A DNA stretch of 64,000 nt from Notholithocarpus densiflorus (GCA_030021035.2 JARYZH020000001.1:4975428-5039427), one strand, 5' to 3'; numbered from the stretch's first letter, positions 42,235-54,303 are shown. The notes: generated from the letters alone by a model not told the origin. Made by a program: numbers and translations.

Positions 42235-43048
42235 TGTAGGGTCACAATTTGCGGCCCAAGCCCAAAACGTATGGATTCTTGGCCTAATGAGCCCAATACA
42301 ATAAATTTGCAGAGAATGGGTCAAAGAACTAGGTCATAATGAGTTGGATAATGGCTAGTATTGAATTGCATGACAATCAAACACAAATAAAGGATGCTGA
42401 TATCAATGTACTTTCAGTCCGAGGAGGTCAGACCTGTATATCATGATCACTCTCGAATACTAGGATGATTTAGATTGCTCTAATATTTTCTCCCTCCCTC
42501 CTTTTCTTTTTTTTTCCTCCTTCATTTTCTTTTTTTTTTTCCTCCCCCCTTTTATGAGGGGTCTCTCCTATTATATAGCTCCCTTTAGGTTATCTTGACC
42601 CTCCATTTGTTGATCATCTAAGCCCCTACTTGAGTACCTGTCCCATCAGACATCCTCTCTGTTTCTCTGTGAATTGCGGTAGCCAAGGTAGCACTGTTTA
42701 GAGGTTTTCTCCACATAAATGCGGCCAGAAAAGTAGCTGTAGCACATTTAATGCGGTGGTGACAGCTTTCCCTTAGATATTTTTGGGTCTCCTTCCTTCT
42801 CGTATGTTTGTGAAGTACGTTCTTGTCATTAAACCTTACTGGAAGGTCACTTTGATCATTAAGATCTGTGTTTGATCTGTTCTTAGCCGGTCCGAGGAAA
42901 TCCTCCTCCTCAGAATACCTTCCCTTTCATGCTCTGCTCATAAAGTCTTTAACTTAAACCATCTTGTACTGCTTGCTCGTCTTTGGATTGATTACCTCCT
43001 CGGACGGGACCCAAGGCCCAATATGTGATTTGGGCCCTTAGCCCCATA
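42235..43048 (-). repeat. 3' LTR of the Tat-type element
   Basis: 814 bp. Ends CATA where the other copy ends CACA. Longer than the 5' copy by a stretch of about 64 bp near 42805-42870. A TATA-like TATATAAT (minus strand) lies near 42570-42578. Confidence 0.9.
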
Positions 43049-43326
43049 ATAACCCCTCAAAACTCCAATTTTTTCCTTCTCATCCGAGGAGAAAAATGGG
43101 GTTTTGATTTTTAAAAAGTTACATAAATTGATTCCTTGATTTGCACATGTGAGAGCGCTGTTTTACGTGCCCCATTAATTGCTTTTGATGTTTCGAAGCC
43201 CACAGAGCGTCATTAATTGCTCCAGGCGGCACTTTGTTCCCCAAATCTAACGGTGAAGCGCAGATCCAATGGCTGAGCTCTTTCCTAGAACTTTGAGCGG
43301 GATAACTCCCACTTACTTTCGCTCCC

Positions 43327-43335
43327 TATATAAAG
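43327..43335 (+). promoter_or_regulatory. TATA box of the opposite-strand ORF
   Basis: TATATAAAG on the plus strand, just inside the element from its 3' LTR, about 300 bp upstream of the ATG at 43627. A pyrimidine-rich stretch follows. It suggests that the opposite-strand gene has a promoter of its own. Confidence 0.55.
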
Positions 43336-43626
43336 CGTACAAAGAAGTCTTTTCTCCATTTTTACAAGTCTACAAGTTTCCTGAGATCTCAAATACTTAA
43401 GCTCTTAACAATTCCCCAAAATACACAACCTCTCTCACCTTTTCCTTAAAAGATTTTCGAAAACTTTTCAAAGGTATCAAAGATTAGCATACATTTTATT
43501 TCCTGCAAACTTCACACACTTTTTTTTTTTTTTAATACTCTATTCTCTGCTCAGTCAATCTCCTCAGCCTGTTAGTTCTCACTTCCCTATTTACGAATCC
43601 CTGTTATTTCATCTTAGGTTGTCCGA

Positions 43627-46166
43627 ATGGGTAAATTCGAGAGTCTAATAGATTTCCCCGCAAAAATAGAAACTTTTAAACAAAGGTACCATATACCCCA
43701 GGAAGTTAGCCTACAATACTGTTCCCCAGAACAAATCGTTACACATAGAGAGGCGGGAGAAGTGGTCATTCCTATAATAGCCTTCATAGAAGGAGGGATG
43801 ACCCTTCCTATGGGTAGGATAACTCGGGGATACCTTATTAACCATAGGCTGTGTCCCTATCAATACGCACCTAATATGTTTAGGATCCTAGGCTGTGTCG
43901 ATGCTCTTAACGGGCATCTCCGATTGGAACTCACATGGCACGACGTGGTCCATATGTACGAGTGTCACTCACAAGCCAACGGGGGGTTTTACCTCAAGTC
44001 TAGGTCGTCCGTCGTCAGGCTTATTTTGTGTCTCCCCTAATCCAACAAAGGGATGAAAGATGACTACCTCATCGCTTTGGGGGCATGGCACGATGGTCGC
44101 GGCTGCCCAACCCGAGAGAGAGAGACAGGTGGGATACCCTAGTGTTAGGTTCCTTAGCAAAAGACTTAGATTTTTTACCCTGCCCATGTCCTTCATTTTT
44201 CTTTCCTTTGATAATGGACTTCAATTATCTAATTATGTCTGGTTTTTCGGCTATTTTTGCAGATAGGAGGCTTGTTGCTCATGGGCTCAGTCATACCAAC
44301 GTTGTGGCTCTCAACTACCTGATCCGGTCAAAATTTTTTGTGAGCGAGGACCGACAGTTGCAAGCCGTCCATTTGATTTTAGACTTCGATCCTATTTCGA
44401 AGATTTTTCAAGAGGTCGGCCACGCCATCAGTTCCGGTGATCCTCGGATAAATCGAATCGACGTGTCAAAACCTGATTTCCTGGCCTGAGGCGACCTTCC
44501 CCTAGTCAGACTACCAGTTCATCAGATCCTTCCTCGGCTTGTAATACCATTGCAACAAGTCCCTCTCGAAGCAGAAGTTGTAGCAGAAGGGATAGCCTCC
44601 TCTTCACGTTTGTCACTTGAGGAAGAGATAGATAGATTTCGTTTTGCGGAGGAAGAGAGAACCCCCAAGAGGCCCGTGGAGATTTCGGATACTAAGACCG
44701 AGTCCGATAAGCTTTCCATAGCTCATCAGCCAGAATAGACCATTGCTCCGGTTGAAACAAGTTCCCAAGAGGTAGAGAACATGGACCTGAAGAAGAGGCC
44801 AAGCTTGAGAGGTCTGATTGCCAATAGGAACAAGGGAACTACTCCTCCCGGAGTTCCCAAGGCCCAGACTTCTGCTAACCCTTCTCTTCCTCCTCCTCCT
44901 CCTCTTGTTGATCTAGGTCCGCGCGTCAACCCTGATCTGAAAAATAAGAGACCACCTCAGGAGCTGAAAGAAAGGGAGATGCTCCCGTAGAGGGGCACCA
45001 AACAACAAAAGACTAAAGATCCTTGGGACAAGAGGGCTAAGTCCACGAATAGCCGAGATGATGCTGAGGTACACCGACAGCTACGTCCATGGGCCCCTGT
45101 AATAGAGATGGACGGAGCCCCCATCCCTTATGATTCTACAATAAAGGAATCTAGCAGGGGGTGCTCTACGCATCTGGCCCAAGCTCTAGAGCAGCCTCTC
45201 CTTCTTCCGAGGGATATGGAAGCTCTTAGGCGGACAAGGCAACCTGACTTATTTATGTCTCTAAAAAGAGACCTCGCAATGGTGAGTATGGTTCTATCAG
45301 TATCTTAATTCATTCCCCTTTTTCATTCTCATATGTTTTTTTATATATGTAACCCCTTTGGTGTTTTTATACAGGTTACTCAACAAGTCTATGTGGCCGA
45401 GGAATGGGTTTGAAATGCCCACAAAAAATTTGAAGCTGAGTCTCATTCCCTTCGCGAAGTAGAGAAAGCGCTCGGGACTATGAAGGAGAAAAAAACACAA
45501 CTGGCCGAGAAGCTCAAGACCTCCGAGTATGAGCATTTGAGCGCTTTAGCAGGACTTAAGACTATTGAGAAGCAGGCTGAGGACCAGCACAAGCTTCTCT
45601 ATACAACTGAACTAAATCTAGCCACAGAGAAGGCGGTGGTTCTAAGTCTGAAGGCAGAACTAGAAAAGGCCAAAGCTAAAGCCCAGGCGATCAAAGAAGC
45701 TGCTAAAGTCGCGGAGATAGCAGCCTATGAGCGAGGGGTGCTCGAAACAGTGCAGAGGCTGGCCGAGGAGGTAGCCGAAGTGTGTAGGGACTACTACACT
45801 GTAACCTGATACGAGGCCCTTAATAGTGCAGGGGTTTCTGCGAATTCCGAGTTGAGGAAGGCGGAGAACGTGTACTTTTCTGAACATATAAGAGAGATTC
45901 CAGCCAACCCTTCCTCAACCACTCTACCCTTGCCCCCTCTTGAGTAGGTTCCCAGCATCCCAAATCTTGCTTTTGATGCTGGGACTTCTAACGGAGTGGG
46001 TAGGGGTAAAGAGAGCCTTCCACCAGCCAATGAGGCTCAGTCCAAGGATACCCTCACTATTAAGGATGTGGTCTCCTAGGCTAAGGTAGCTAAGAAGCCT
46101 AAAGATGGGGATGCTGGTTCCAAGACTGCTGCTACTAAGGAGGATCCTCAGTCAACGAAAAAGTAG
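43627..46166 (+). pseudogene. Opposite-strand ORF of the Tat element (gypsy-type transposase-domain-like)
   Basis: The frame opens MGKFESLIDFPAKIETF and continues YHIPQEVSLQYC, GMTLPMGRITRGYL and MFRILGCVDALN. This resembles the plant 'putative gypsy type transposon' domain proteins. A stop at 44038-44040 ends the first piece. A likely acceptor TATTTTTGCAG near 44262 precedes RRLVAHGLSHTNVVALNYLI. A Ser/Pro-rich middle follows. Then comes a clear intron, donor GTGAGT near 45280 and acceptor TTTTTATACAG ending at 45374, and after it a strong coiled coil (about 45430-45800, EKKTQLAEKLKTSEYEHL onward, rich in Lys/Glu/Ala). The C-terminal end KKPKDGDAGSKTAATK stops at 46166. Several in-frame stops (for example near 45408 and 45807) mark it as dead. 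Antisense extra ORFs are known in Tat/Grande-type elements. Confidence 0.7.
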
Positions 46167-46565
46167 TTGTAGGATTTTTTTTTTTTACTTTCTTTTGTTT
46201 TCTTTTCCTAAGACTTATTTCACTGCTTGTAATACATTTCCCTTGGAATTAATGAATGAACTTTTCCTTCTATTCCCTGAATTTTCATTTTTTATGCTTT
46301 TCATGCTTATTATTATTGTAAACAAGTTTGAACTGTTGTTGCTCCATTTCCAACATGTTCTAACAACAAATCATTATTGACATTTCCAGAAATCTATCTA
46401 AGTATCGGCAATAGAGAGTTATTATCCACTTGTATTGTGAACTAACCTTCATATAATGAGTATTGAATCTAAAGGAAATAAGTAATATACCTTGTATTTC
46501 GAATTCTGTTCGACATTTATAAGGATACCTTTGAATGTTAATTCCACCCAAACATGTGGTCCAAG

Positions 46566-47780
46566 AGATGTCAGGAGTAATTAATTTCCCCTAAGCCTGT
46601 GGTCCGAGAAGCCATGCAGGACTTAGGTTCTGTTTAATACTTAATAGATGTCAGGAGTAATTAATTTCCCCTAAGCCTGTGGTCCAAGGAGCCATGTAGG
46701 ACTTAGGTTTTGTTTAATACTTGAATATTTGCCGGAAGTAATTAATTTCCCCTAAGCTTGTGGTTTGAGGAGCCATGCAGGACTTAGGTTCTGTTTAATA
46801 CTTGAATAGATATCAGGAGTAATTAATTTCCCCTAAGCCTGTGGTTCGAGAAGCCATGCAGGACTTAGATTCTGTTTAATACTTGAATATTTGCCAGAAA
46901 TAATTAATTTCCCCTAAGCCTGTGATCTGAGGAGCCATGCAGGACTTAGGTTCTGTTTAATACTTGAATAGATGTTAGGAGTAATTAATTTCCCCTAAGC
47001 CTGTGGTCCGAGGAGCCATGCAGGACTTAGGTTCTGTTTAATACTTGAATATTTGCCAGAAGTAATTAATTTCCATTAAGCCTGTGGTCTGAGGAGCCAT
47101 GCAGGACGTAGGTTCTGTTTAATACTTGAATAGATGTTGAAAGTAATTAATTTCCCCTAAGCTTGTGGTCCGAGGAGCCATGCAGGACTTAGGTTCTGTT
47201 TAATATTTGAATATTTGCCGGAAGTAATTAATTTCCCCTAAGCCTGTGGTCTGAGGAGCCATGCGGGACTTAGGTTCTGTTTAATACTTGAATAGATGTT
47301 AGGAGTAATTAATTTCCCTAAGCCTGTGGTCCGAGGAGCCATGCAGGACTTAGGTTCTGTTTTATACTTGAATATTTGCCGGAAGTAATTAATTTCCCCT
47401 AAGCCTGTGGTCTGAGGAGCCATGCAGGACTTGGGTTTTGTTTAATACTTGAATAGATGTCAGGAGTAATTAATTTCCTCTAAGCCTGTGGTTCGAGGAG
47501 TCATGCAGGACTTAAGTTCTGTTTAATACTTGAATATTTGCCGGAAGTAATTAATTTCCCCTAAGCTTGTGGTCTGAGGGGCCATGCAGGATTTAGGTTC
47601 TGTTTAATACTTGAATAGATGTCGGGAGTAATTAATTTCCCCTAAGCTTATGATCCGAGGAGCCATGCAGGACTTAGGTTCTATTTAATACTTGAATATT
47701 TGCCGGAAGTAATTAATTTCCCCTAAGCCTGTGGTCTGAGGAGTTATGCAGGACTTAGATTCTATTTAATACTTGAATAT
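46566..47780. repeat. 81-bp tandem repeat array, 15 copies in two alternating variants
   Basis: Each unit contains GTAATTAATTTCCCCTAAGC, then GTGGTCYGAGGAGCCATGCA, GGACTTAGGTTCTGTTTAAT and ACTTGAAT. From the second unit on, unit heads alternate between AGATGTCAGGAG-type and ATTTGCCGGAAG-type, making a dimeric higher-order repeat of about 163 bp. I counted fifteen unit starts between about 46576 and 47709. The array lies between the integrase and the opposite-strand ORF of the Tat element and encodes nothing. Confidence 0.93.
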
Positions 47781-47974
47781 ATTGAGCAACAAAAAGCACA
47801 ATGCCTTTATACAACAAAAGAACTTATTGATAAAGGAAATTTTCATTAATAATAGTACATTTTCAGGTTGTTTACATTCTAAGGGTGTGGTATTACATGC
47901 TCATCTAAATCTTCTAGAAAATATGCCCCTACACCTGCCACTGAGGTGATGCGATATGGTCATTCCCAATTGGG

Positions 47975-48956
47975 TCATAGCTTTCCCCATGTTGGTTTTT
48001 TTACAGTGCCCAGAACTTTCCTCAACACCAAGTCACCAGGCAATAGTGGCCTTAGCTTTACTTTCACATCATAACCTTGCTTGAGTTTGTGTTGGTAGTA
48101 CGCCAATTGGACCATTGTACTTTCTCTTCTTTCTTCAATAAGATCTAAGCTCTTTTCTAGTAACTCATTGTTGCTACTCGGACTAAATGAGCTGGTCTTT
48201 AGCGTTGAAAAGCCCGTTTCTAAAGGAATAACAGCTTCGGCTCCGTAAGTCATCGAAAAAGGGGTCTCCCCTGTTGATCTGCGAGGTGTGGTTCGATATG
48301 CCCATAAGACATGTGGTAGTTCTTCCACCCATCTTCCCTTCGCATCATCTAACCTCTTCTTAAGTCCGTTCACTATGACCTTGTTAACAGCCTCGGCTTG
48401 CCCATTCCCTTGGGGATAAGCTGGGGTAGAATATCTATTCGTAATTCCTAATTCACAACAGTATCTCTTGAAAGCCTTACTATTAAACTGAAGACCATTG
48501 TCTGAGATGAGAGTGTGAAGGACCCCGGACTGGGTAACAATGTTCTTCCAGACAAACTTCTTAATGTCCACATCTCTGACAAACTTCAACCCATTTAGTA
48601 AAATAGTCGGTGCCGACTAGCAGATACCTCTTGTTCCCTGCTGCCTTGGGAAAGGGCCCGATAATATCCAAGCCCCATTGAGCAAATGGCTAAGGGCTGG
48701 TCAACGGATTGAGGATCCCTTCTGGTTGATGTATGTTTAGCACAAATCTTTGGCATTGGTCACACTTCTTCACGTATTCGTGTGCTTCTTTTTGCATGTT
48801 TGGCCACCAATAGCCTTGCGTAATGGCCCTATGAGATAAAGACCTGCCTCTAGTGTGACTTCCACAAATCCTTTCGTGTAACTCCTTTAAGATTAGTTTT
48901 GAGGCCTCAGGGTGTACGCAGAGCAAGTATGGTCTAGAAAATGAGCGTTTATACAA
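47975..48956 (-). pseudogene. Tat-type integrase
   Basis: Zinc-binding HHCC domain at 48956-48690 (LKELHERICGSHTRGRSLSH, then CDQCQRF). The DDE core follows with TLISDNGLQFNSKAF and a PQGNGQAEAVNKVI stretch supplying the Glu, then the C-terminal LPHVLWAYRTTPRRSTGETP and GDLVLRKVLG. A gap with stops between 48690 and 48589 breaks the first catalytic Asp region. The integrase would insert the cDNA into the host genome. Confidence 0.85.
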
Positions 48957-49067
48957 CTTCTGGTCCTCGAATAGTCAAAACCGAGAGGCTTTTTTCTGTA
49001 TCTTGTCAGCCTCAGTCTTCTCCTCAAGCAAGATGTCATCCTTTAAAAACAGTACTAGAGGGTCCAT

Positions 49068-49827
49068 CTAGCTAGGCCCTACCCTAACTTGGTGGACATG
49101 GATCACTTCTCTCTTCATCACTAAAGGTTTGCATAAGTTTTCTACAAGGATGACTCGGAGTAAACTTTGAGCCGAAGAGGTGGTAAGCGTGGCCAAGGAG
49201 TCGACATGTGTGTTTTCACTTCTAGGGATATGCAGCAAGTTAAAAGAATCGAAATGTGACTGTAGGTGCTTAACTTGGCTTAGATATCCTTGCACTCTCT
49301 CTCGCTTCTAATTCCCCATTCACCTAGCCAATGACCAGTCTTGAGTCCGAGAACATGTTTACTGTTTTTCCATCCAGTTTTTGAACCATGGACATCCCCT
49401 CCAGTAGGGCATCATATTCGGCCTCATTATTTATGGCCGAGAAGCCCAGTCTTAGTGACTTTTCAATGGTAATGCTTTCAAGGGAAACCAGAACTAGTCC
49501 CACTCTGGAGCCCTTTTGGTTTGCTGCCCCATCAACATATACTTTCCAGGATGCAGGCCCTTGTAGAGAGATTGTGCCAACTGATTTTCCATCCGTGTCT
49601 CGTGTCTCCGTTACTTCTTCTAATGAGGGTTCAGCGAATTTAGCCACCAAATCCGCGAGGACTTGGCCCTTGACGGAGGTACGAGGTATGTACCTGATGT
49701 CAAAAAACCCCAAAATCGTACCCCACTTAGAAATTCTCCCCTTGTAATCAGCACTCCGAAGTATAGATTTGAGCGGAATCTGGGTTAGAACGATAACTGT
49801 GTGCGCTTGGAATGGGAAAGCTTTCAC
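49068..49827 (-). pseudogene. Tat-type second RNase H (archaeal-like)
   Basis: Contains WKVYVDGAANQKGSRVG, INNEAEYDALLEGMSM and SDSRLVIG (49827-49324), the D-E-D RNase H signature of the extra RNase H of Tat elements. A stop-containing break is followed by LQSHFDSFNLLHIPRSENTH (49295-49068), the usual C-terminal block with the last catalytic region. It overlaps the tail of the RT-linked RNase H upstream. Confidence 0.82.
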
Positions 49828-49919
49828 GTAGCTTGAACCACCACTAAGATGGCCTTCTCTAGTGGTAAATAACGAATCTTGGCTTCATGCAATGATTTGC
49901 TCACGTAATAAACTGGTCA

Positions 49920-50821
49920 CTACACGTCGATGTCCACTCGGATTAGTACTAGGCTTACTGCATGAGGGGCTACAACAATGTAGGCGAACAAGACTTCATC
50001 GACCTCGGGACTGGACATGATTGGTGGCCAAGATAGATATTCTTTAAGTTGTTGGAAGGCCAAAGCACATTCCCCGGTCCACTCAAATCCCTTCCATCTA
50101 TTCATCAAGAGGAAGAAGGGTCTGCACCCATCTGCCGACCGAGAAATAAAACGGTTTAAGGCAGCAATCATTCCGATAAGCCTTTGGACCTCTTTGGGAT
50201 TCTGAGGCGGTTGCAGACTGTTGACAGCTCTGATTTGATCGGGACTAACCTCGATTCCCCTATGGGTTATCATATAGCCCAAGAATTTTCCTGATCCTAC
50301 CCCAAATGAACATTTGGAAGCGTTGAGGCGCAGCTTGTGTCTCCTTAGAACTTCAAAGATGTCTCTGAGGTCTCTCACATGCTCGAACACCACCTTACTC
50401 TTTACTACATGTCATCAATATAGACTTCAATGCTCTTGCCCAGCTGCGGCTCAAACATTCTGGTCATCATCCTCTGGTAGGTGGACCATGCATTTTTCAA
50501 ACCAAAATGCATTACCTTGTAATGGTAGTTTCCAATGGAAGTGACAAAAGCTGTCTTTTCTTGGTCGTCTACGGCCAGTGGTATCTGATGATATCCTTGA
50601 AAGGCGTCTAAGAAGCTCATCCGAGGATGGCCCGCGGTTGTATCTACCAACTGATCTATCCGAGGCATAGGAAACGGATCTTTTGAGCAGGCTTTATTCA
50701 GATCCATGAAGTCCACACAGACTCGCCACTTTCCGCTTTTCTTCTTTACCACTATAGTATTGGCTAACCACTCAGGGTAAAAAACTTCCTTCATAGCCCC
50801 TGCTCTTTTAAGCTTCATCAC
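49920..50821 (-). pseudogene. Tat-type reverse transcriptase and first RNase H
   Basis: RT blocks: LANTIVVKKKSGKWRVCVDF, DLNKACSKDPFPMPRID, SFLDAFQGYHQI and the catalytic YIDDM at 50420-50405, where a stop (TAG) interrupts. The frame reopens at 50393 with KLRLNASKCSFGV and GKFLGYMITHRGIE, then the thumb and the start of the first RNase H (FEWTGECALAFQQLKEYL). A few nonsense changes only; well preserved for a dead copy. Confidence 0.87.
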
Positions 50822-51136
50822 CTCGTCCCTAACGGCGTCAGCGTGCTCCTTCGATGGGCCCCGAGGTGGTTACTTCTTGGGAGTAATGGATGGGTTAACA
50901 TTTAGATGGTGACAGATGAAGTTCGGATCAACCCCTGTGGCCTCGTAGGCATCCCACACAAATACATCCACATTTTCTCTGAAAAACCCAATTAGCTCTT
51001 CTCTCTCTTAGGGAGGTAATTCTGAGCCGACTTAAAAGAACTTTTCCGGATCACTGCTAACAGCTACCTTTTCTAGATCCTCGCATTTTGCTTCCTTGGT
51101 TGATCCATTACCGGGCAATGCCGAGGTTGTTGATTG

Positions 51137-51853
51137 CTATAAGCCCCTTTCAGCAGAGGCCGAGGACTCAGCATTGGGTCGGTGTGAGATGGCAACCATG
51201 CACTGTTTGGCCATGGACTGATTCCCCATAATCTCTTTAACCTGGCCCTCAGACGGATACTTCACCTTCTGGTGCAAGGTAGAAGAGACAGCTTCCAAGG
51301 CATGAAGCCAAGGTCTGGCCACAATAGCTGTGTAGGGTGAATAAGCGTCCACCATAATGAAATTCACTTCCACCACGTTCGAACTGGTTTGTATGGGCAG
51401 TCTAATCAGGACTCTTGGAGTAACAGTCTTTCCCTCGAAACTTACTAAAGGGGAATCGTACGCTGTTAGGTCCTCGAGTTTTAAATTCAGCCCCTTGTAC
51501 AGGTCGGGGTACATTATCTCCATGACGCTGCCCTGATCTACCAGTACTCTCTTCACGTCATATCCCCCTATCCTGAGTGTGACTACTAGAGCATCATCGT
51601 AGGGCTGGATGGTTCCGACCTTATCTTCGTCCGAGAAGCCCAGCACTGGTGGGGCTTCTTTCTTGGCTCTTTTGGACCCCCGATTGTCGTCCTCGGTGGA
51701 TAGCCGAGCCACAGACATCACTCTAGAAGGACAAAACCTGATCCTTCCCGGAGCAGCAAGAATGACATTTATCGTGCCTATGGGAGGTTTTAAAGAGGTG
51801 TCTCTCCGAGACTCCGGATTCGCCTGTCCTTGTTGGCCACTGAAATGATGCAA
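51137..51853 (-). pseudogene. Tat-type protease region
   Basis: Aspartic protease with VKRVLVDQGSVMEIMYPDLY (the D-Q-G-S motif of Gypsy proteases) and the later SPYTAIVARPWLHAL block. Preceded by a linker (GTINVILAAPGRI) common to these elements. The frame is open for 238 codons. A stop near 51137 separates it from the RT frame. Confidence 0.83.
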
Positions 51854-52166
51854 GAGATGCTTTAATTTTCCTTCTCAGACCAGCTGGTCTAAGTGATTAT
51901 TTTAAGTTCTTGCAATCATCGGTGGTGTGCCCCGGTTCTTAGTGGTATTGGCAATATAGGTTTCGGTTGCGCCTCATGGGGTTTCCTTCCATCATACTTG
52001 GCCATTTGAAGAACGGCTCGTTCTTGATCTTCTCCAGAACCTGATGTATTGGCTCTCGGAACACAACATTAACTGCCTGCGTGTCGGCAAGTCCAGATTG
52101 CCCTGCAAAGTCTCTCCTCGGTCAGTTATTATTATTAAACCGGTCCGACCTGAAGTCCCTCCTCTC

Positions 52167-53183
52167 CTAAGGGACAATCTTTGCTTTACCTTTACCCAAT
52201 TGCTGGTCTTCTTCAACCCTTTTATACTTGTCGATCCGGTCCATGAATTGGAGTAGGCTGGTGACAGGCTTTCCTGTTAGGGATTTTCTTAAACCATGCT
52301 CGGTTGGGAGGCTGCTCTTGAAAGTGCTGATGGCGACGTCATCAAAGTTACCTTCTATCTCATTGTACATCTCCCAGTATCTGTCTGAGTACTCTTTCAG
52401 GGTCTCCCCTTCTCGCATGGACAAAGACAGCAGAGAATCCAAGGGCTGAGGAATCCTGCTACACGTGATGAAGCGAGAGCCAAAGGCTTGGGTGAGCTGC
52501 TTAAAGGAACCTATGGAATTTGGCTTCAGGCCATCAAACCATCTCATCGCCACTAGTCCTAGGCTAGACGGAAATACCTTGTACATCAAAGCCTCGTCTT
52601 TGGAATGGACGGTCATCCTCTGATTAAACTGGTTTACATGTTCTACGGGGTCCGTTCGACCATTATACATGGTGAATGTAGGTTGATAGAATCGCCGAAG
52701 GAGCTTAGCCCCTTCTATCTTGCGTGTGAAGGGTGACTTAGAGATCCGATCCAAGGCCTTGCTCATGGCGTCGTTTCCTAGGCCTTTACGAGACGGGCTT
52801 TTGTGTCTGCATTTATGGTGGTGCTCTTCTTCATAAGAAAAGGTTTCACTTGGTGGAGTTCTTGACCTTTGCCTATAATTGTCGTCCCCTTCATCATTAG
52901 AGGACGTATCAAAACCGGAAGGGGACCGCTTTCGTTGCGCATGACGTAGCTTCTTTTTTAAGTCATCAATCTCCTGCTGTAGGGCTTTATTACCGTTTTG
53001 CCTTTAGGACACGTGACTTCCCACCCTACAATGGCTTCTGCTTGTATGGGTAGTGCGCACACTACCCTCTCGATATCGCTTTTGGTCCCTTTCCCGTTCA
53101 AGGTTAAGAAAATTGTCCTGCTGTTGAGAACCTGCAGGCTTTGTTTGATGTGGACCTACTTGGTGTGGACCTGATCCCATCAT
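52167..53183 (-). pseudogene. Tat-type gag
   Basis: The frame from the Met at 53183 (MMGSGPHQVGPHQTK) is interrupted by TAA near 53008, then runs on through a charged linker (QQEIDDLKKKLRHAQRKR) to the Retrotrans_gag core at 52766-52167 (YNGRTDPVEHVNQFNQRM, WFDGLKPNSIGSFKQLTQAF). The 3' gag part (about 51860-52160) is broken. The TAG at 52164-52166 is followed by more gag-like sequence in shifted frames. A zinc knuckle could not be read. Confidence 0.82.
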
Positions 53184-53218
53184 GTTTAACCGTTACACTC
53201 ACTGATGTACAAGTTCTC

Positions 53219-53234
53219 CCCACAGACGGCACCA
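53219..53234 (-). other. Primer binding site of the Tat-type element
   Basis: Minus-strand TGGTGCCGTCTGTGGG lies two bases inside the 5' LTR. It is the usual TGGYGCCGTCTGTGGG-type primer site of plant Tat elements. The tRNA species was not checked. Confidence 0.75.
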
Positions 53235-53236
53235 AT

Positions 53237-53989
53237 TGTAGGGTCACAATTTGCGGCCCAAGCCCAAAACGTATGGATTCTTGGCTTAATGAGCCTAATA
53301 CAATAAATTTCTAGAGAATGGGTCAAAGAACTAGGTCATAATGAGTTGGACAACGGCTAGTATTGAATTGCATGACAATCAAACACAAATTAAGGATGCT
53401 GATATCAATGGACTTTCAGTCCGAGGAGGTCAGACCTGTATATCATGATCACTCTCGGATACTAGGATGATTTAGATTGCTCTAATATTTTCGCCCTCCC
53501 TCATTTTCTTTTTTTTTTCCTCCCTCATTTTCTTTTCTTTTTTTTTCCTCCCCTTTTTATGGGGGGTCTCTCCTATTATATAGCTCCATTTGGGTCATCT
53601 TGATCCTCCATTTGTTGATCATCTGAGCCCCTACTTGAGTACCTGTCACATCAGACATCCTCTCTGTTTCTCTGTGAGTTGTGGTAGTCAAGGTAGCACT
53701 GTTCAGAGGTCTTCTCCACATAAATGCGGCCAGAAAAGTAGCTGTAGCATATTTAATGCGGTGGTGGCAACTTTCCCTTAGATATTTTTGGGTCTCCTTC
53801 CTTCTCATATGTTTGATCTGTTCTTAGCCGGTTCGAAGAGATCCTCCTCCTCGGAATACCTTCATTTCCATGCTCTGCTCATAAAGTCTTTAACTTAAAC
53901 CATCTTGTACTGCTTGCTCGTCTTTGGATTGCTTACCTCCTCGGACGGGACCCAAGGCCCAATATGTGATTTGGGCCCTTAGCCCCACA
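53237..53989 (-). repeat. 5' LTR of the Tat-type element
   Basis: 753 bp, TG...CA, highly similar to 42235-43048 apart from one deletion of about 64 bp relative to that copy. Confidence 0.92.
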
Positions 53990-53994
53990 ATTGA

Positions 53995-54268
53995 TATTTG
54001 TATTTCTTTTTTTAAAATGTTAAACAAGTAATTGTTAAAAGTATGTAAACATGATGTTTGCAACTATAGCATTATAATTAAGTGGTTCATATGATATATT
54101 TAAGGAAAAAAATTCTAAAAAATATATATATATTTATATATATATGGAAAAAATTTACATTAAGCTCACATGTGATCATTAGGCATATTTTAATACTGTC
54201 TATATGTGGTTTGGCCTTTATCACTTTATTCACCTAAGGTATCCTCCATAACCCACCTCAACTTCTCA

Positions 54269-54301
<33 letters not shown>
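53995..54301. other. Spacer ending in an A29 run
   Basis: AT-rich spacer; the A run at 54273-54301 may be the tail of an unrecognised retroposon. No coding signal. Confidence 0.5.

Positions 54302-54303
<2 letters not shown>

Larger units (their letters stand above)
42235..53989 (-). mobile_element. Ty3/Gypsy Tat-type element, 11.8 kb
   Basis: LTRs at 42235-43048 and 53237-53989 start TGTAGGGTCACAATTTG. A 5-bp duplication ATTAA / ATTGA lies outside (42230-42234 and 53990-53994, one mismatch). Minus-strand order is gag, protease, RT, RNase H, a second archaeal-type RNase H, integrase. That order (integrase last) is Gypsy, and the dual RNase H is typical of the Tat lineage. Between integrase and the 3' LTR lie an 81-bp repeat array and an opposite-strand ORF region with its own TATA box. 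Numerous stops make it non-autonomous. Confidence 0.92.

Noticed and set aside
46566..47780. Regular repeat array resembling a CRISPR
   Set aside because: Units are contiguous 81-bp repeats without unique spacers, inside a plant retrotransposon.
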